Assembly (NCBI RefSeq): GCF_028714215.1
Contig: NZ_JAQTMS010000026.1
Span: 1-64,000 of the forward strand
From: Rhodoferax sp.
GTDB lineage: Bacteria > Pseudomonadota > Gammaproteobacteria > Burkholderiales > Burkholderiaceae_C
Reading direction: 5' to 3'
Length of the DNA stretch: 64,000 nucleotides
In this document: positions 8,337-16,283 of the stretch, piece after piece
Layout: the number at the start of each line of letters is the position of its first letter
Position numbering within the stretch: the first letter of the stretch is position 1
The notes under the pieces: model-generated
What the model was told of the DNA's origin: nothing
The model's input: the letters and a program-made list of their open reading frames with translations, nothing else
The model's database searches: none
Translations under genes and position numbers: made by a program

Positions 8337-11306
8337 CTATGTCAGATGCTTGCCGATAATGCCGGCCAGCTCAAACATCGTCACCTGCGGTTTACCAAAG
8401 ACGGCCAGCAATTTGGCGTCGGCGTTGATGGCCCGCTTGTTGGCCGGGTCCTGCAAACCGTTGGCTTTGATGTAGTCCCATAGTTGCTTGATGACTTGCG
8501 TGCGTGCCACCGCCTGGCCGCCAATGACGGCCGCCAGTGCGGCGCTGGGTTGCAGACCTGCGGCGCTGCTGGTTTTGCGCGGCGCCTTGGGTTTGGCGCT
8601 CTTGGTTGCTGGCTTGACAGCAACTTTCTTGGCCGGCACTTTTCTTCCGGCCGACGCCGTGCTTGCGGCACCAGCGGTTCCCGGCTTTGTGGCCACCGCC
8701 GCTTTGGCTGGTGGTTTGGCGGTCGTCTTGCGCGGCGGGAACTTCGACGGCGCAAACTCGAAGTTGACCTTGCCCGCCTGTGCATCCCACGCCAGCATGG
8801 CTTTGAAGCCACGGCGTGTGCGCATGGAGACAAATTTGTCGAGCAGATCGGTCTTGCCGGTGGCCAGCAATTTGCTCATTTGCTCGCGTGTAATGGGTTG
8901 CTGGAGAATGATCTGACCGCTTTTAAAGTCGCAGCTTGGGGTCGCTTGCGCCAGCGTGGGCACTGATTTTTCACAGACGTAACTCTTGCCGTGTTCAAAC
9001 ACGGGAGCGCCGCATTTGGGGCAGGCGCCGAGTGATTGCTGCGCTGAGAAGTCGATCAGTTCGCCGCTTTCCTCGCCCTTCTTGTCGTCACCAAAATCGA
9101 ATTCGAGCTTGTAGTTCTTGCTCTCGTCATCGAACTTGATGATCATCTCGGCAGTAAACGGCCAACCCGCCTTGGAACGAAAACCGTCCAGCGGACCGAT
9201 CTTCTTGTCGCGCAGGAATTGCTCCACCTCGGCGATCTCGAAAGTCCGCCCCGCCGGAGTTTTGCCAAAAGAGAAACCGCAGCCGTCCGCGCTGCCGATT
9301 TTGCCGGTGCAGCTGTAGCGGCGGTAGTTCTCTTTCATTACGCCGCCGCAATTGGGGCACGGGGCCTGCAAGGTGGCGTAGTCGCCGGGCACCGTGTCGC
9401 GGTCGTATTCCTTGGCCTTTTTCACCATGCGCTCGGTCATGGCGGCGATTTCGGCCATGAAGGACTCGCGCTTGAGCTTGCCGTGCTCCATCTGCGCCAG
9501 CTTGTACTCCCACTCGCCGGTCAACTCAGCTTTGGACAACTCTTCCACGCCTAAGCCGCGCAACAATGTCATCAGTTGAAACGCCTTCGCCGTCGGAATC
9601 AATTCACGACCTTCGCGCAACATGTATTTTTCGACAATCAGGCCTTCGATGATGCTCGACCGGGTGGCTGGCGTGCCCAGACCTTTTTCATGCATGGCAG
9701 CCCGCAATTCGTCATCTTCAATGGTCTTGCCGGCACCCTCCATGGCGCCCAGCAGGGTCGCTTCCGAGTAGCGCGCCGGGGGCCGCGTCTTCAGGGCCTT
9801 GGGCTCCACCGCTTGCGCCTTGACCAGTTCGCCGGCTTTGACCGGCACCAGGTTGCCAGGGCTCCTGTCGTCGCCGTCTTTGACCTCGTCGGCCGCTTCC
9901 TTGCCGTAAATCGCCAGCCAGCCGGGCTTGACCAGCACCTTGCCTTCGGTCTTGAAGCTGTGAGGGATGACGGTCGTTATTCGGGTGGTGATCTGATATT
10001 CGGCGCTGGGGAAGAACACCGCCATGAAGCGGCGCACCACCAGATCGTAAATTTTTTGCTCCGCTTCGCTTAGACCGTGTGGCGCCTGCAACGTCGGGAT
10101 GATGGCAAAGTGATCGCTGACCTTGGTATTGTCGAAGATCCGCTTGCTCTTGCCGAGGTAGTTGCCCTTGAGCGCGGTCGCGGCGTACGGCGCCAAGTGT
10201 TTCATGCCGCTGCCGGAGATCATCTCGAAAGTCTGCTTGACCACCGGCAAATAGTCTTCGGGCAGGGCGCGCGAGTCGGTACGCGGATAAGTCAAGGCCT
10301 TGTGGCGCTCGTACAGGCTTTGTGCGATCGACAGCGTGGTTTTGGCGGAGAAACCAAATTTGCCATTGGCCTCACGCTGCAGGCTGGTCAGGTCGAACAA
10401 CAGGGGCGACGCCTGGGTAGCAGGTTTGCTTTCTTCGGTAACACTGGCTTTCTGGCCGCGCACGGCTTCGGCGATGGCGCGCGCCTCACGCTCGCTCCAG
10501 AGGCGGTCGGCCTTCAACTCGGCATCGACCTCGTCGGTGTTGCCGGCGGCGACATTGGCGGCTGAGCGCTTCCACTTGGGGTCGAACCATTTGGCGTTGT
10601 AGTCACCGGCCTCGGTGGCGAAAGTGGCGTGCACCTCCCAGTAATCCCGGCTAACGAATTTGCGAATGATTTCCTCACGCTCCACCACCACCGACAAAGT
10701 GGGCGTCTGGACCCGTCCCACCGTGGTCAGGAAGAAGCCGCCATCGCGCGAGTTGAAGGCCGTCATGGCACGCGTGCCATTGATGCCGACCAACCAGTCA
10801 GCCTCGCTACGGCAGCGCGCCGCGTCGGCCAGGGGCAGCATCTGCTGGTCGCTGCGCAATGCGTTGAAGCCATCCCGGATGGCCTGCGGCGTCATCGACT
10901 GCAGCCAAAGGCGCTGCACCGGCAGTTTGACTTTGCTGTACTGCTGGATCAAGCGGAAAATCAGCTCGCCCTCACGCCCGGCGTCGCAGGCGTTGATCAG
11001 AGCTCCGACATCCTTGCGCTTGGCCTGCTTGACGATGGCATTGAGCCGTGTCCTGGTCTTGTCCATCGGTTTGACATCGAAGTGCGGTGGAATCACGGGC
11101 AAGTGAGCGAAACTCCACTTGCCGCGCTTGACATCAAATTCCTCCGGCGCCTGAATTTCAAGCAGATGCCCAACGGCACTGGTAACGACGTATTTCTCGC
11201 TTTCGAAATGCTCGTCGTGTTTCTCGAATTTCCCCGCCACGGGCGTAAGCGCCCGCACAATGTCCTGGGCAACGGAAGGCTTCTCGGCAATGACCAATGT
11301 TTTCAT
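8337..11306 (-). CDS. topB: DNA topoisomerase III with lysine-rich tail and C-terminal SWIB domain
   Basis: Type IA topoisomerase of 989 residues that passes one DNA strand through a nick in another and decatenates replication or recombination intermediates. The Toprim domain starts at the N-terminus (E8; DAGREGE at 108-114). The catalytic tyrosine is Y340 in ALTYPRTDS. Two Cys4-type zinc modules follow (CPNCGG..., CPKCGA...). Residues about 855-917 form a Lys/Ala/Pro linker resembling histone H1 tails, and 918-989 is a SWIB/MDM2-like domain (LWDYIKANGLQDP, INADAKL, TMFEL). I start at the ATG at 11304-11306; the open frame extends further but over the neighbour's promoter. SWIB fusions to topoisomerases are known, for example in Chlamydia TopA. 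It faces the SET gene. Confidence 0.93.
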   Translation of the reverse strand: MKTLVIAEKPSVAQDIVRALTPVAGKFEKHDEHFESEKYVVTSAVGHLLEIQAPEEFDVKRGKWSFAHLPVIPPHFDVKPMDKTRTRLNAIVKQAKRKDVGALINACDAGREGELIFRLIQQYSKVKLPVQRLWLQSMTPQAIRDGFNALRSDQQMLPLADAARCRSEADWLVGINGTRAMTAFNSRDGGFFLTTVGRVQTPTLSVVVEREEIIRKFVSRDYWEVHATFATEAGDYNAKWFDPKWKRSAANVAAGNTDEVDAELKADRLWSEREARAIAEAVRGQKASVTEESKPATQASPLLFDLTSLQREANGKFGFSAKTTLSIAQSLYERHKALTYPRTDSRALPEDYLPVVKQTFEMISGSGMKHLAPYAATALKGNYLGKSKRIFDNTKVSDHFAIIPTLQAPHGLSEAEQKIYDLVVRRFMAVFFPSAEYQITTRITTVIPHSFKTEGKVLVKPGWLAIYGKEAADEVKDGDDRSPGNLVPVKAGELVKAQAVEPKALKTRPPARYSEATLLGAMEGAGKTIEDDELRAAMHEKGLGTPATRSSIIEGLIVEKYMLREGRELIPTAKAFQLMTLLRGLGVEELSKAELTGEWEYKLAQMEHGKLKRESFMAEIAAMTERMVKKAKEYDRDTVPGDYATLQAPCPNCGGVMKENYRRYSCTGKIGSADGCGFSFGKTPAGRTFEIAEVEQFLRDKKIGPLDGFRSKAGWPFTAEMIIKFDDESKNYKLEFDFGDDKKGEESGELIDFSAQQSLGACPKCGAPVFEHGKSYVCEKSVPTLAQATPSCDFKSGQIILQQPITREQMSKLLATGKTDLLDKFVSMRTRRGFKAMLAWDAQAGKVNFEFAPSKFPPRKTTAKPPAKAAVATKPGTAGAASTASAGRKVPAKKVAVKPATKSAKPKAPRKTSSAAGLQPSAALAAVIGGQAVARTQVIKQLWDYIKANGLQDPANKRAINADAKLLAVFGKPQVTMFELAGIIGKHLT

Positions 11307-11339
11307 CTGACTACAATCCATTTTCTCGCGGGCGCACGG

Positions 11340-11375
11340 GCGCACGCACATGCACGTGAGCGCGCACGCACGCGC
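11340..11375. repeat. Alternating purine-pyrimidine tract between topB and the SET gene
   Basis: Strict alternation of purine and pyrimidine runs from 11340 to 11358 and again from 11360 to 11375, mostly GC and CA steps. One phase break lies at 11358-11359. Such tracts can flip to left-handed Z-DNA under negative supercoiling. It lies in the divergent promoter region of a topoisomerase gene, where supercoiling-sensitive control would make sense, but no effect is shown by the sequence alone. Confidence 0.6.
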
Positions 11376-11408
11376 CCATACGAGTTCACCATACCAAATT
11401 TTTAAACT

Positions 11409-11900
11409 GTGTCCAAAAATATTGCCTCCGGAGTCGGCCGCCGCATTCAAACCCGTCGCTCCGGTGTGCATGGAAAAGGTGTTTTCGCGCTGCAGGATAT
11501 TGCCGAAGGCGAAACCCTGATCGAATACGTGGGCCAGATCATCAGTTGGTCGGAGGCGCAAAAGCGTCATCCGCACGATCCCGCCGATCCCAACCACACG
11601 TTTTATTTTCACCTTGACGAAACCCGCGTCATCGATGCCTTGGTCGGCGGCAACTCTTCGCGCTGGATCAACCACGCCTGCACACCCAATTGCGAAGCAG
11701 ACGAGCAGAACGGGCGAATTTTCATCAAGGCGTTGCGCAATATCCGGGCCGGTGAAGAGCTCCACTACGACTATGGTCTGATCATCGACCAGCGTTACAC
11801 GCCCAAGCTCAAGGCCGAATACCCTTGCTGGTGCGGCTCCAAGAACTGCCGCGGCACGCTGCTGGCCCCCAAACGCACACGCCGCCAGAAGAGGCCATGA
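11409..11900 (+). CDS. SET-domain protein lysine methyltransferase
   Basis: A 163-residue protein consisting almost wholly of a SET domain with post-SET region. It would transfer methyl groups from SAM to lysine. Visible signatures are GVHGKGVFA near the start, the pseudoknot motif WINHACTPNC (N88, H89), GEELHYDYG with Y120 and Y122, and post-SET zinc cysteines CWCGSKNC (140-147). The tail is basic (APKRTRRQKRP). The start is GTG at 11409. birA begins in a 4-base ATGA overlap with its stop. It is divergent from topB, whose product carries a lysine-rich tail and SWIB domain; that tail is a plausible but unproven substrate. Confidence 0.92.
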   Translation: MSKNIASGVGRRIQTRRSGVHGKGVFALQDIAEGETLIEYVGQIISWSEAQKRHPHDPADPNHTFYFHLDETRVIDALVGGNSSRWINHACTPNCEADEQNGRIFIKALRNIRAGEELHYDYGLIIDQRYTPKLKAEYPCWCGSKNCRGTLLAPKRTRRQKRP

Positions 11901-12697
11901 GCAGCGCAATGGGATGGCCGGTGGAGCAGATCAGGCAGGCGCTGGCAGCCCATCTACCCGGCTTTCGCGTTGAAGTGCTGGCACAGCTTGATTCCACCAA
12001 TACCGAACTGATGCGGCGCGCCCGCAACGGGCAAATGGAGCCGGTGCTGCTGGTGGCCGAGCAGCAAACAGCCGGGCGCGGCCGACTGGGGCGCCAGTGG
12101 TTCAGTGGGGAGGGGACAAGTGTGGGGGCGATATCTTCGCTGACTTTTTCGCTGGGCCTGCCCCTGGCGCCGCGCGACTGGTCTGGCTTGTCGCTGGCCG
12201 TCGGTCTGAGCGTGGTGCAAAGCCTGCATCCCGATCTGCGCTTGAAGTGGCCCAACGACGTGTGGTGGCATGGGCGCAAACTGGCAGGCATTCTGATCGA
12301 GACCGCCAGCCTCGGGGAAAACCGCTATGCCGTGGTCGGCATCGGCGTCAACATCAAACCGCGCGCCAGCGCCGGCCTTGCCACCCCGGCGGCCTGGTTG
12401 CAGGAACTGCTGCCAGCAGTGGACGCGTCGCAAGCGCTGCTGCGAATCGCCGCACCTCTGCTGCAAACCATCAAGACGTTTGAGCAACTGGGGTTTGCAC
12501 CGTTTCAGGCGCGTTTCGCCGAACGCGATGCCCTGCGCGGGCTAGGCGTTGCGCTGAGCGACGGCAGGGTCGGCGTGGCGCAAGGGGTCGATGGCGCTGG
12601 CGCTTTACGTCTTCACACGGCACAAGGTCCGCAGAAAATCACCAGCGCCGAGGTCAGCGTGCGCCCCGTGTCGCCGCCGTCTTTGGCCGCACTGTGA
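11897..12697 (+). CDS. birA: Biotin-[acetyl-CoA-carboxylase] ligase, single-domain
   Basis: Biotin protein ligase of 266 residues that activates biotin with ATP and attaches it to the carboxyl carrier protein of acetyl-CoA carboxylase. The biotinyl-AMP loop GRGRLGRQW, the catalytic block KWPNDVWWHGRKLAGILIE and GIGVNIK are all present. There is no N-terminal helix-turn-helix, so unlike E. coli BirA it should not act as a repressor. The ATG at 11897 overlaps the SET gene stop (ATGA), which indicates coupled translation. A SPOR-domain gene follows 28 bases later. Confidence 0.94.
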   Translation: MSSAMGWPVEQIRQALAAHLPGFRVEVLAQLDSTNTELMRRARNGQMEPVLLVAEQQTAGRGRLGRQWFSGEGTSVGAISSLTFSLGLPLAPRDWSGLSLAVGLSVVQSLHPDLRLKWPNDVWWHGRKLAGILIETASLGENRYAVVGIGVNIKPRASAGLATPAAWLQELLPAVDASQALLRIAAPLLQTIKTFEQLGFAPFQARFAERDALRGLGVALSDGRVGVAQGVDGAGALRLHTAQGPQKITSAEVSVRPVSPPSLAAL

Positions 12698-12725
12698 CGA
12701 TCGCGCTTTTTTTGTAAACCCTCTT

Positions 12726-13382
12726 ATGTTGCGCCTTGTTGCCCTGACCCTGGTGCTGCTCAACGCCGTCTATTTCGCCTGGTCGCACCGGCTGTTGCCT
12801 GGTTTTGCACCCGAGCAACAAACCGAACCGCAGCGCATGGGTTGGCAGCTTAGGCCGGATAGCCTGCACCTGCTCACGGCGCCAGAGCCGCGCCCCGCCG
12901 AGGCCCAGCCAGCAGCAGGTGCCGCCCCGCCGCCAATTTGCCTGCAGGCGGGTCTTTTTGACGAAGCACAGAGTGCGCTGTTGCGCACCGCGCTGGCGGC
13001 CACCTTGCCGCCGGGTTCGTGGACACTGGACGCCGCGGCGGAACCGGCACGCTGGATTGTCTACATGGGCAAATTTCCAAACGACGAGGCCTTGGCCAAG
13101 AAGCGTGCCGAATTGGCCTCATTGAATTTGCGCTACGAGCCGCTGGTCAATCCGACGCTGCAATTGGGTTTGTCGCTGGGCCAGTTCGAGACCCAGGCAG
13201 CTGCCACGGCCGGACTCGCCGCCTTGAGCCGGCGCGGCGTGCGCAGCGCGCGAGTGATCCAAGAACGCGCCGAGTTGCGCGGCGTGATGCTGCGGATGTC
13301 AGGCGCTGAGCCGGTACTGCGCACCCGTTTCGAAGCGTTGCGCCCGGTGTTGGCGGACAAAGCGGTAAGCCCCTGCCGCTAA
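12726..13382 (+). CDS. SPOR-domain protein, membrane-anchored
   Basis: A 218-residue protein with one N-terminal hydrophobic segment (LRLVALTLVLLNAVYFAWS) acting as an anchor, a Pro/Ala-rich stretch near residues 50-75, and a C-terminal SPOR-like repeat region (about 95-200). The motif WIVYMGKFPNDEALAKKRAEL and the matching LSLGQFETQAAATAGLAAL mark the SPOR half-repeats. SPOR domains bind denuded septal peptidoglycan, so a role at the division site is likely, although this protein lacks any other known domain. I use the ATG at 12726, which places the anchor at the start. It probably shares a transcript with birA. Confidence 0.8.
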   Translation: MLRLVALTLVLLNAVYFAWSHRLLPGFAPEQQTEPQRMGWQLRPDSLHLLTAPEPRPAEAQPAAGAAPPPICLQAGLFDEAQSALLRTALAATLPPGSWTLDAAAEPARWIVYMGKFPNDEALAKKRAELASLNLRYEPLVNPTLQLGLSLGQFETQAAATAGLAALSRRGVRSARVIQERAELRGVMLRMSGAEPVLRTRFEALRPVLADKAVSPCR

Positions 13383-14830
13383 GCCGAGGCGGCACCGGTT
13401 TCAGCAACAAAACGCACACTGAAACGAGCCCCTGGCGGCAGCTGTCCGGGCCGCGTGTCTTCGATGGCCACCGTGGCATTGTGCAGATAGGCAATTTCCA
13501 TGACGATGCGCAAGCCCAGTCCGGAGCCGTCGACTTCGGTGCCCAAGGCACGGTAAAACGGACGAAATATCAACTCCCGCTCCGCCAGCGGAACGCCTGG
13601 CCCGGAATCTTCGACCTGCAGCACCAGCGTCTTGCCAAAAGGATCTGTCAGTACCCGCGCCGTGATCACGCCGGGCTTGTCAACACTGGAGGGGGTGTAA
13701 TTGATGGCGTTGTCCAGCAGATTTCGAATCAGTTCCTTGAGCAGCGTCGGGTTGCCCGCCAACTGGCCCCCTTCGGCGCCAGGCTGGGTGCCCTCAAAGC
13801 CCAGGTCAATGTGCTTCTCGATGGCCCGTGGCACACAGTCCCGCACCACCTCCATGGTCAGTTCGGCCAGATCGCAGCTGGTACGCGGCATTTCCGAACC
13901 GCTGCTTTCGGCCCGCGCCAGTGCCAATAATTGGTTGACGGTATGGGTGGCCCGGATGCTGGAGCGCCCAATCTGGCGCAGCGACTGTTTCAGCTCCTCG
14001 GTATTGGCCCCTTCGCGTTGCGCCAAGTCAGCCTGCATGCGCAGACCCGCAAGAGGCGTCTTGAGTTGATGTGCGGCGTCGGCCAGGAAGCGCTTTTGCG
14101 TGGCAATGGAGTCCTTCAGTCGCATCAGGAGATCGTTCACGGAAGACACCAAAGGAACCACCTCCAGCGGTACCGCTTGTGCATCAATGGGACTCAAGTC
14201 GTCGGGTTTGCGCGCGCGTATGCGCTCTTCCAGCCGGTTCAGGGGCTTGATGGCCTGCACCAGCGCCAACCAAACCAGCAGCACCGCCATCGGCAGCACG
14301 ACAAACTGCGGCAGCATGACGCCCTTGACAATTTCAGTCGCCAGAATCGAGCGCTTCTCCAGCGTTTCCGCCACCTGCACCAGCGCCGGTCTGGCGTTGG
14401 GCAGGGCCAGTTTGACCCAGGTGTAGGCGATCTTGACATCCACGCCGTGTACTTCGGCGTCACGGATGCGAACCTCACCGAAAAAAACCTTTTCGTCTTC
14501 CGCCGGCAATGGCAGGTCGCGCTCGCCGCTGAGAAACTCACCGTGCGCTCCCAGTACCTGGTAATAAACCGTGTCCGAGTCATCGGCGCGCAGCAATTCG
14601 CGCGCTGGCAGCGGCAGATTGAACTGGACCCGGTTATTGCTGACATTGACCAACTGCGCCAATGCGCCGGCGTTGTACTCCAAGGCCCTGTCAAACGGCT
14701 TTCCGGCAATGTTTTGCGCCACCAGCCAGGTCAATACCAGGCTGACCGGCCACAGCAACAACATGGGGGTCAGCATCCAGTCCAGGATTTCCCCAAACAG
14801 CGAGCGCTGTTCCTGGTGGAAGATGTTCAC
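13379..14830 (-). CDS. Sensor histidine kinase, TctE/QseC-like
   Basis: Inner-membrane kinase of 483 residues. The first transmembrane segment is near 20-40. A periplasmic sensor of the 2CSK_N type (about 40-170) follows, with repeated L-P-N-A elements, then a second membrane segment near 174-194, a HAMP-like region, phospho-acceptor H254 in DAAHQLKTPLAGLR, and the ATPase domain with DNAINYTP, DSGPGVP and GSGLGLRI. Its ATG overlaps the stop of the response regulator gene (ATGA, 14827-14830), so the pair is translationally coupled. The sensor type is used in citrate/tricarboxylate and quorum-type systems, but the ligand here is unknown. Confidence 0.92.
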   Translation of the reverse strand: MNIFHQEQRSLFGEILDWMLTPMLLLWPVSLVLTWLVAQNIAGKPFDRALEYNAGALAQLVNVSNNRVQFNLPLPARELLRADDSDTVYYQVLGAHGEFLSGERDLPLPAEDEKVFFGEVRIRDAEVHGVDVKIAYTWVKLALPNARPALVQVAETLEKRSILATEIVKGVMLPQFVVLPMAVLLVWLALVQAIKPLNRLEERIRARKPDDLSPIDAQAVPLEVVPLVSSVNDLLMRLKDSIATQKRFLADAAHQLKTPLAGLRMQADLAQREGANTEELKQSLRQIGRSSIRATHTVNQLLALARAESSGSEMPRTSCDLAELTMEVVRDCVPRAIEKHIDLGFEGTQPGAEGGQLAGNPTLLKELIRNLLDNAINYTPSSVDKPGVITARVLTDPFGKTLVLQVEDSGPGVPLAERELIFRPFYRALGTEVDGSGLGLRIVMEIAYLHNATVAIEDTRPGQLPPGARFSVRFVAETGAASA

Positions 14831-15501
14831 CCTGGGATTTTTTCCAGGCAGTAACCCAAGCCTCGAACCGTGGCAATACGGACCGGCCCTTTTTCTATCT
14901 TTTTACGCAGGCGGTGGATGTAGACCTCGATCGCGTTATTGCTCACTTCTTCGCCCCACTCGCACAGTCGCTCCACCAATTGGTCCTTGCTCACCAGGCG
15001 GCCAGCGCGTTGCAGCAGCACTTCAAGCAAGCCCAGTTCACGGGCTGACAGTTCTATCATGACGCCATCGATGGTGGCCACCCGGCCGGACTGGTCGTAT
15101 ATCAATGGCCCGTGTTTGATGGTGCTGCTGGCCGTGCCCATGCCACGGCGACCGAGCGCGCGGACACGGGCTTCGAGTTCCTGCAGGCTGAAAGGTTTGG
15201 CCATGTAGTCGTCCGCGCCATAGTCCAGTCCCTTGACGCGCTCATCCACGCTGTCGGCCGCCGTCAGGATCAGGACCGGCAAGGACGAGCCGCGCGCCCG
15301 GAGTTTTTTCAGTACTTCCAGGCCATGCATTTTGGGCAGCCCCAAGTCCAGAATGACCAAGTCGAACTCGGTGTTGGTCATGAGCGCGGCATCGGCCTCG
15401 GAGCCACTGGCCACGTGGTCCACCGCGGCGCCCGAACTGCGCAGGGTGCGTAGCAGGCCATCGGCCAGTACCTGGTCATCTTCAACAATCAGAATTCGCA
15501 T
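14827..15501 (-). CDS. OmpR-family response regulator, TctD/QseB-like
   Basis: A 224-residue response regulator with acidic pocket E7/D8/D9, phospho-acceptor D52 (VILDLGLP), T80 and K102 (YMAKPF). A C-terminal winged helix ends in RLRKKIEKGPVRIATVRGLGY. The start is the ATG at 15499-15501, preceded by GGAG at a good distance; a longer start at 15513 lacks such a site. The kinase gene begins in a 4-base overlap with this stop. No transporter gene accompanies the pair, so the regulated genes cannot be named from this window. Confidence 0.93.
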   Translation of the reverse strand: MRILIVEDDQVLADGLLRTLRSSGAAVDHVASGSEADAALMTNTEFDLVILDLGLPKMHGLEVLKKLRARGSSLPVLILTAADSVDERVKGLDYGADDYMAKPFSLQELEARVRALGRRGMGTASSTIKHGPLIYDQSGRVATIDGVMIELSARELGLLEVLLQRAGRLVSKDQLVERLCEWGEEVSNNAIEVYIHRLRKKIEKGPVRIATVRGLGYCLEKIPG

Positions 15502-15581
15502 GTCTGTCTCCATTGTGGGCGAAGGCCATGGGCGGCATTCTTTTTTTGCGCAATTCTAGGCGCCGCTGCCCGGCCATTGGC

Positions 15582-16130
15582 TCAGGCAGCATACGCCTCC
15601 AGGCCGATCGCCACAACGGTGGCAACCTGCGCTCCCACAGCGGCGCGGAATTCAGCCTCGGCCTGCGCTACCGCAGCGCCAAATGCCTGTAGCCAACTCA
15701 GTCCAACCGCGGTGAATACGATGCGCCGGGCACGCGCATCGCGAGCGTCAGCCAAGCGCGTCACCAGTCCCCATGCCTCACATTGCTCCACCAACTTGCC
15801 CATGGCCTGCTTGCTCATGTTGGCGCGCGCGGCCAGCTCCGTCAAGCGCGACCCCTCCAGCGCCAGATGGCGCGTGATGTGAATGTGTGACGCGCTCAGG
15901 CAGCCCCGCGCCGCCAGATTGGACAGGGCCAGCGGCACATCTTCATTGCGCGACATCAGGAACAGGACACGGGCATCAAAGCGCTGTAGCGCCTGATGCA
16001 TCCAGTGCCCCAAGTGCGCTTGCCGCCAGCCCAGCCGGATATCGTGCACCCGGTCGGCGCCCTCCCCCGGCGCCAAGGCGCCAGCGGAAGCGGAAGCGGA
16101 AGCGGGAATGGTTTTGGAGCTGTTTATCAC
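15582..16130 (-). CDS. MarR-family transcriptional regulator
   Basis: A 182-residue winged-helix regulator. The recognition region reads LTELAARANMSKQAMGKLVEQCEAWGLV, followed by a wing with DARDARARRIVFT, both typical of MarR proteins, which usually repress nearby genes and respond to small aromatic compounds. The N-terminus carries a low-complexity Ser-Ala run encoded by hexanucleotide repeats at 16084-16107. The gene is divergent from recA. Its only close neighbours are recA and a two-component system, so the target is unclear; autoregulation is the default guess. Confidence 0.85.
   Translation of the reverse strand: MINSSKTIPASASASAGALAPGEGADRVHDIRLGWRQAHLGHWMHQALQRFDARVLFLMSRNEDVPLALSNLAARGCLSASHIHITRHLALEGSRLTELAARANMSKQAMGKLVEQCEAWGLVTRLADARDARARRIVFTAVGLSWLQAFGAAVAQAEAEFRAAVGAQVATVVAIGLEAYAA
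16084..16107. repeat. Tandem hexanucleotide GCGGAA, 3 perfect copies plus 1 variant
   Basis: Three exact copies (16084-16101) and a fourth GCGGGA copy lie inside the 5' end of the MarR-family gene. They encode the Ser-Ala repeat at residues about 10-17 of that protein. Copy number changes would keep the frame. Confidence 0.85.
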
Positions 16131-16167
16131 GCTGCAAATAGTAAACCAAATTGACTAAAAAAACCAC

Positions 16168-16195
16168 TTGAGAATTTCAACAAATGTAATAAACT
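16168..16195 (+). promoter_or_regulatory. Candidate recA promoter
   Basis: A TTGAGA hexamer (16168-16173) and a TAAACT hexamer (16190-16195), 16 bases apart, give a moderate sigma-70 match. They stand just upstream of the LexA box at 16214-16229 and about 90 bases before the recA start. Confidence 0.4.
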
Positions 16196-16213
16196 ACTGT
16201 TCAAGCATCCAGC

Positions 16214-16229
16214 CTGTTGTTAAAAACAG
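16214..16229 (+). promoter_or_regulatory. LexA (SOS) box upstream of recA
   Basis: CTGT-N8-ACAG, read as CTGTTGTTAAAAACAG, matches the core of the proteobacterial LexA site exactly. It lies 54 bases before the recA ATG. Binding of LexA here would repress recA and recX until DNA damage. The position just downstream of the candidate promoter fits repression. Confidence 0.85.
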
Positions 16230-16283
16230 AGGATGCATCCGGTCCAACCCCGACCTAACCTGTTGCCATTCAAGGAGAATTTC

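Noticed and set aside
11307-11909. N-terminal extension of the topoisomerase frame over the SET gene
   Set aside because: The conserved TopB start MKTLVIAEKPS begins at 11306. The extension has no family similarity and lies antisense to the SET gene.
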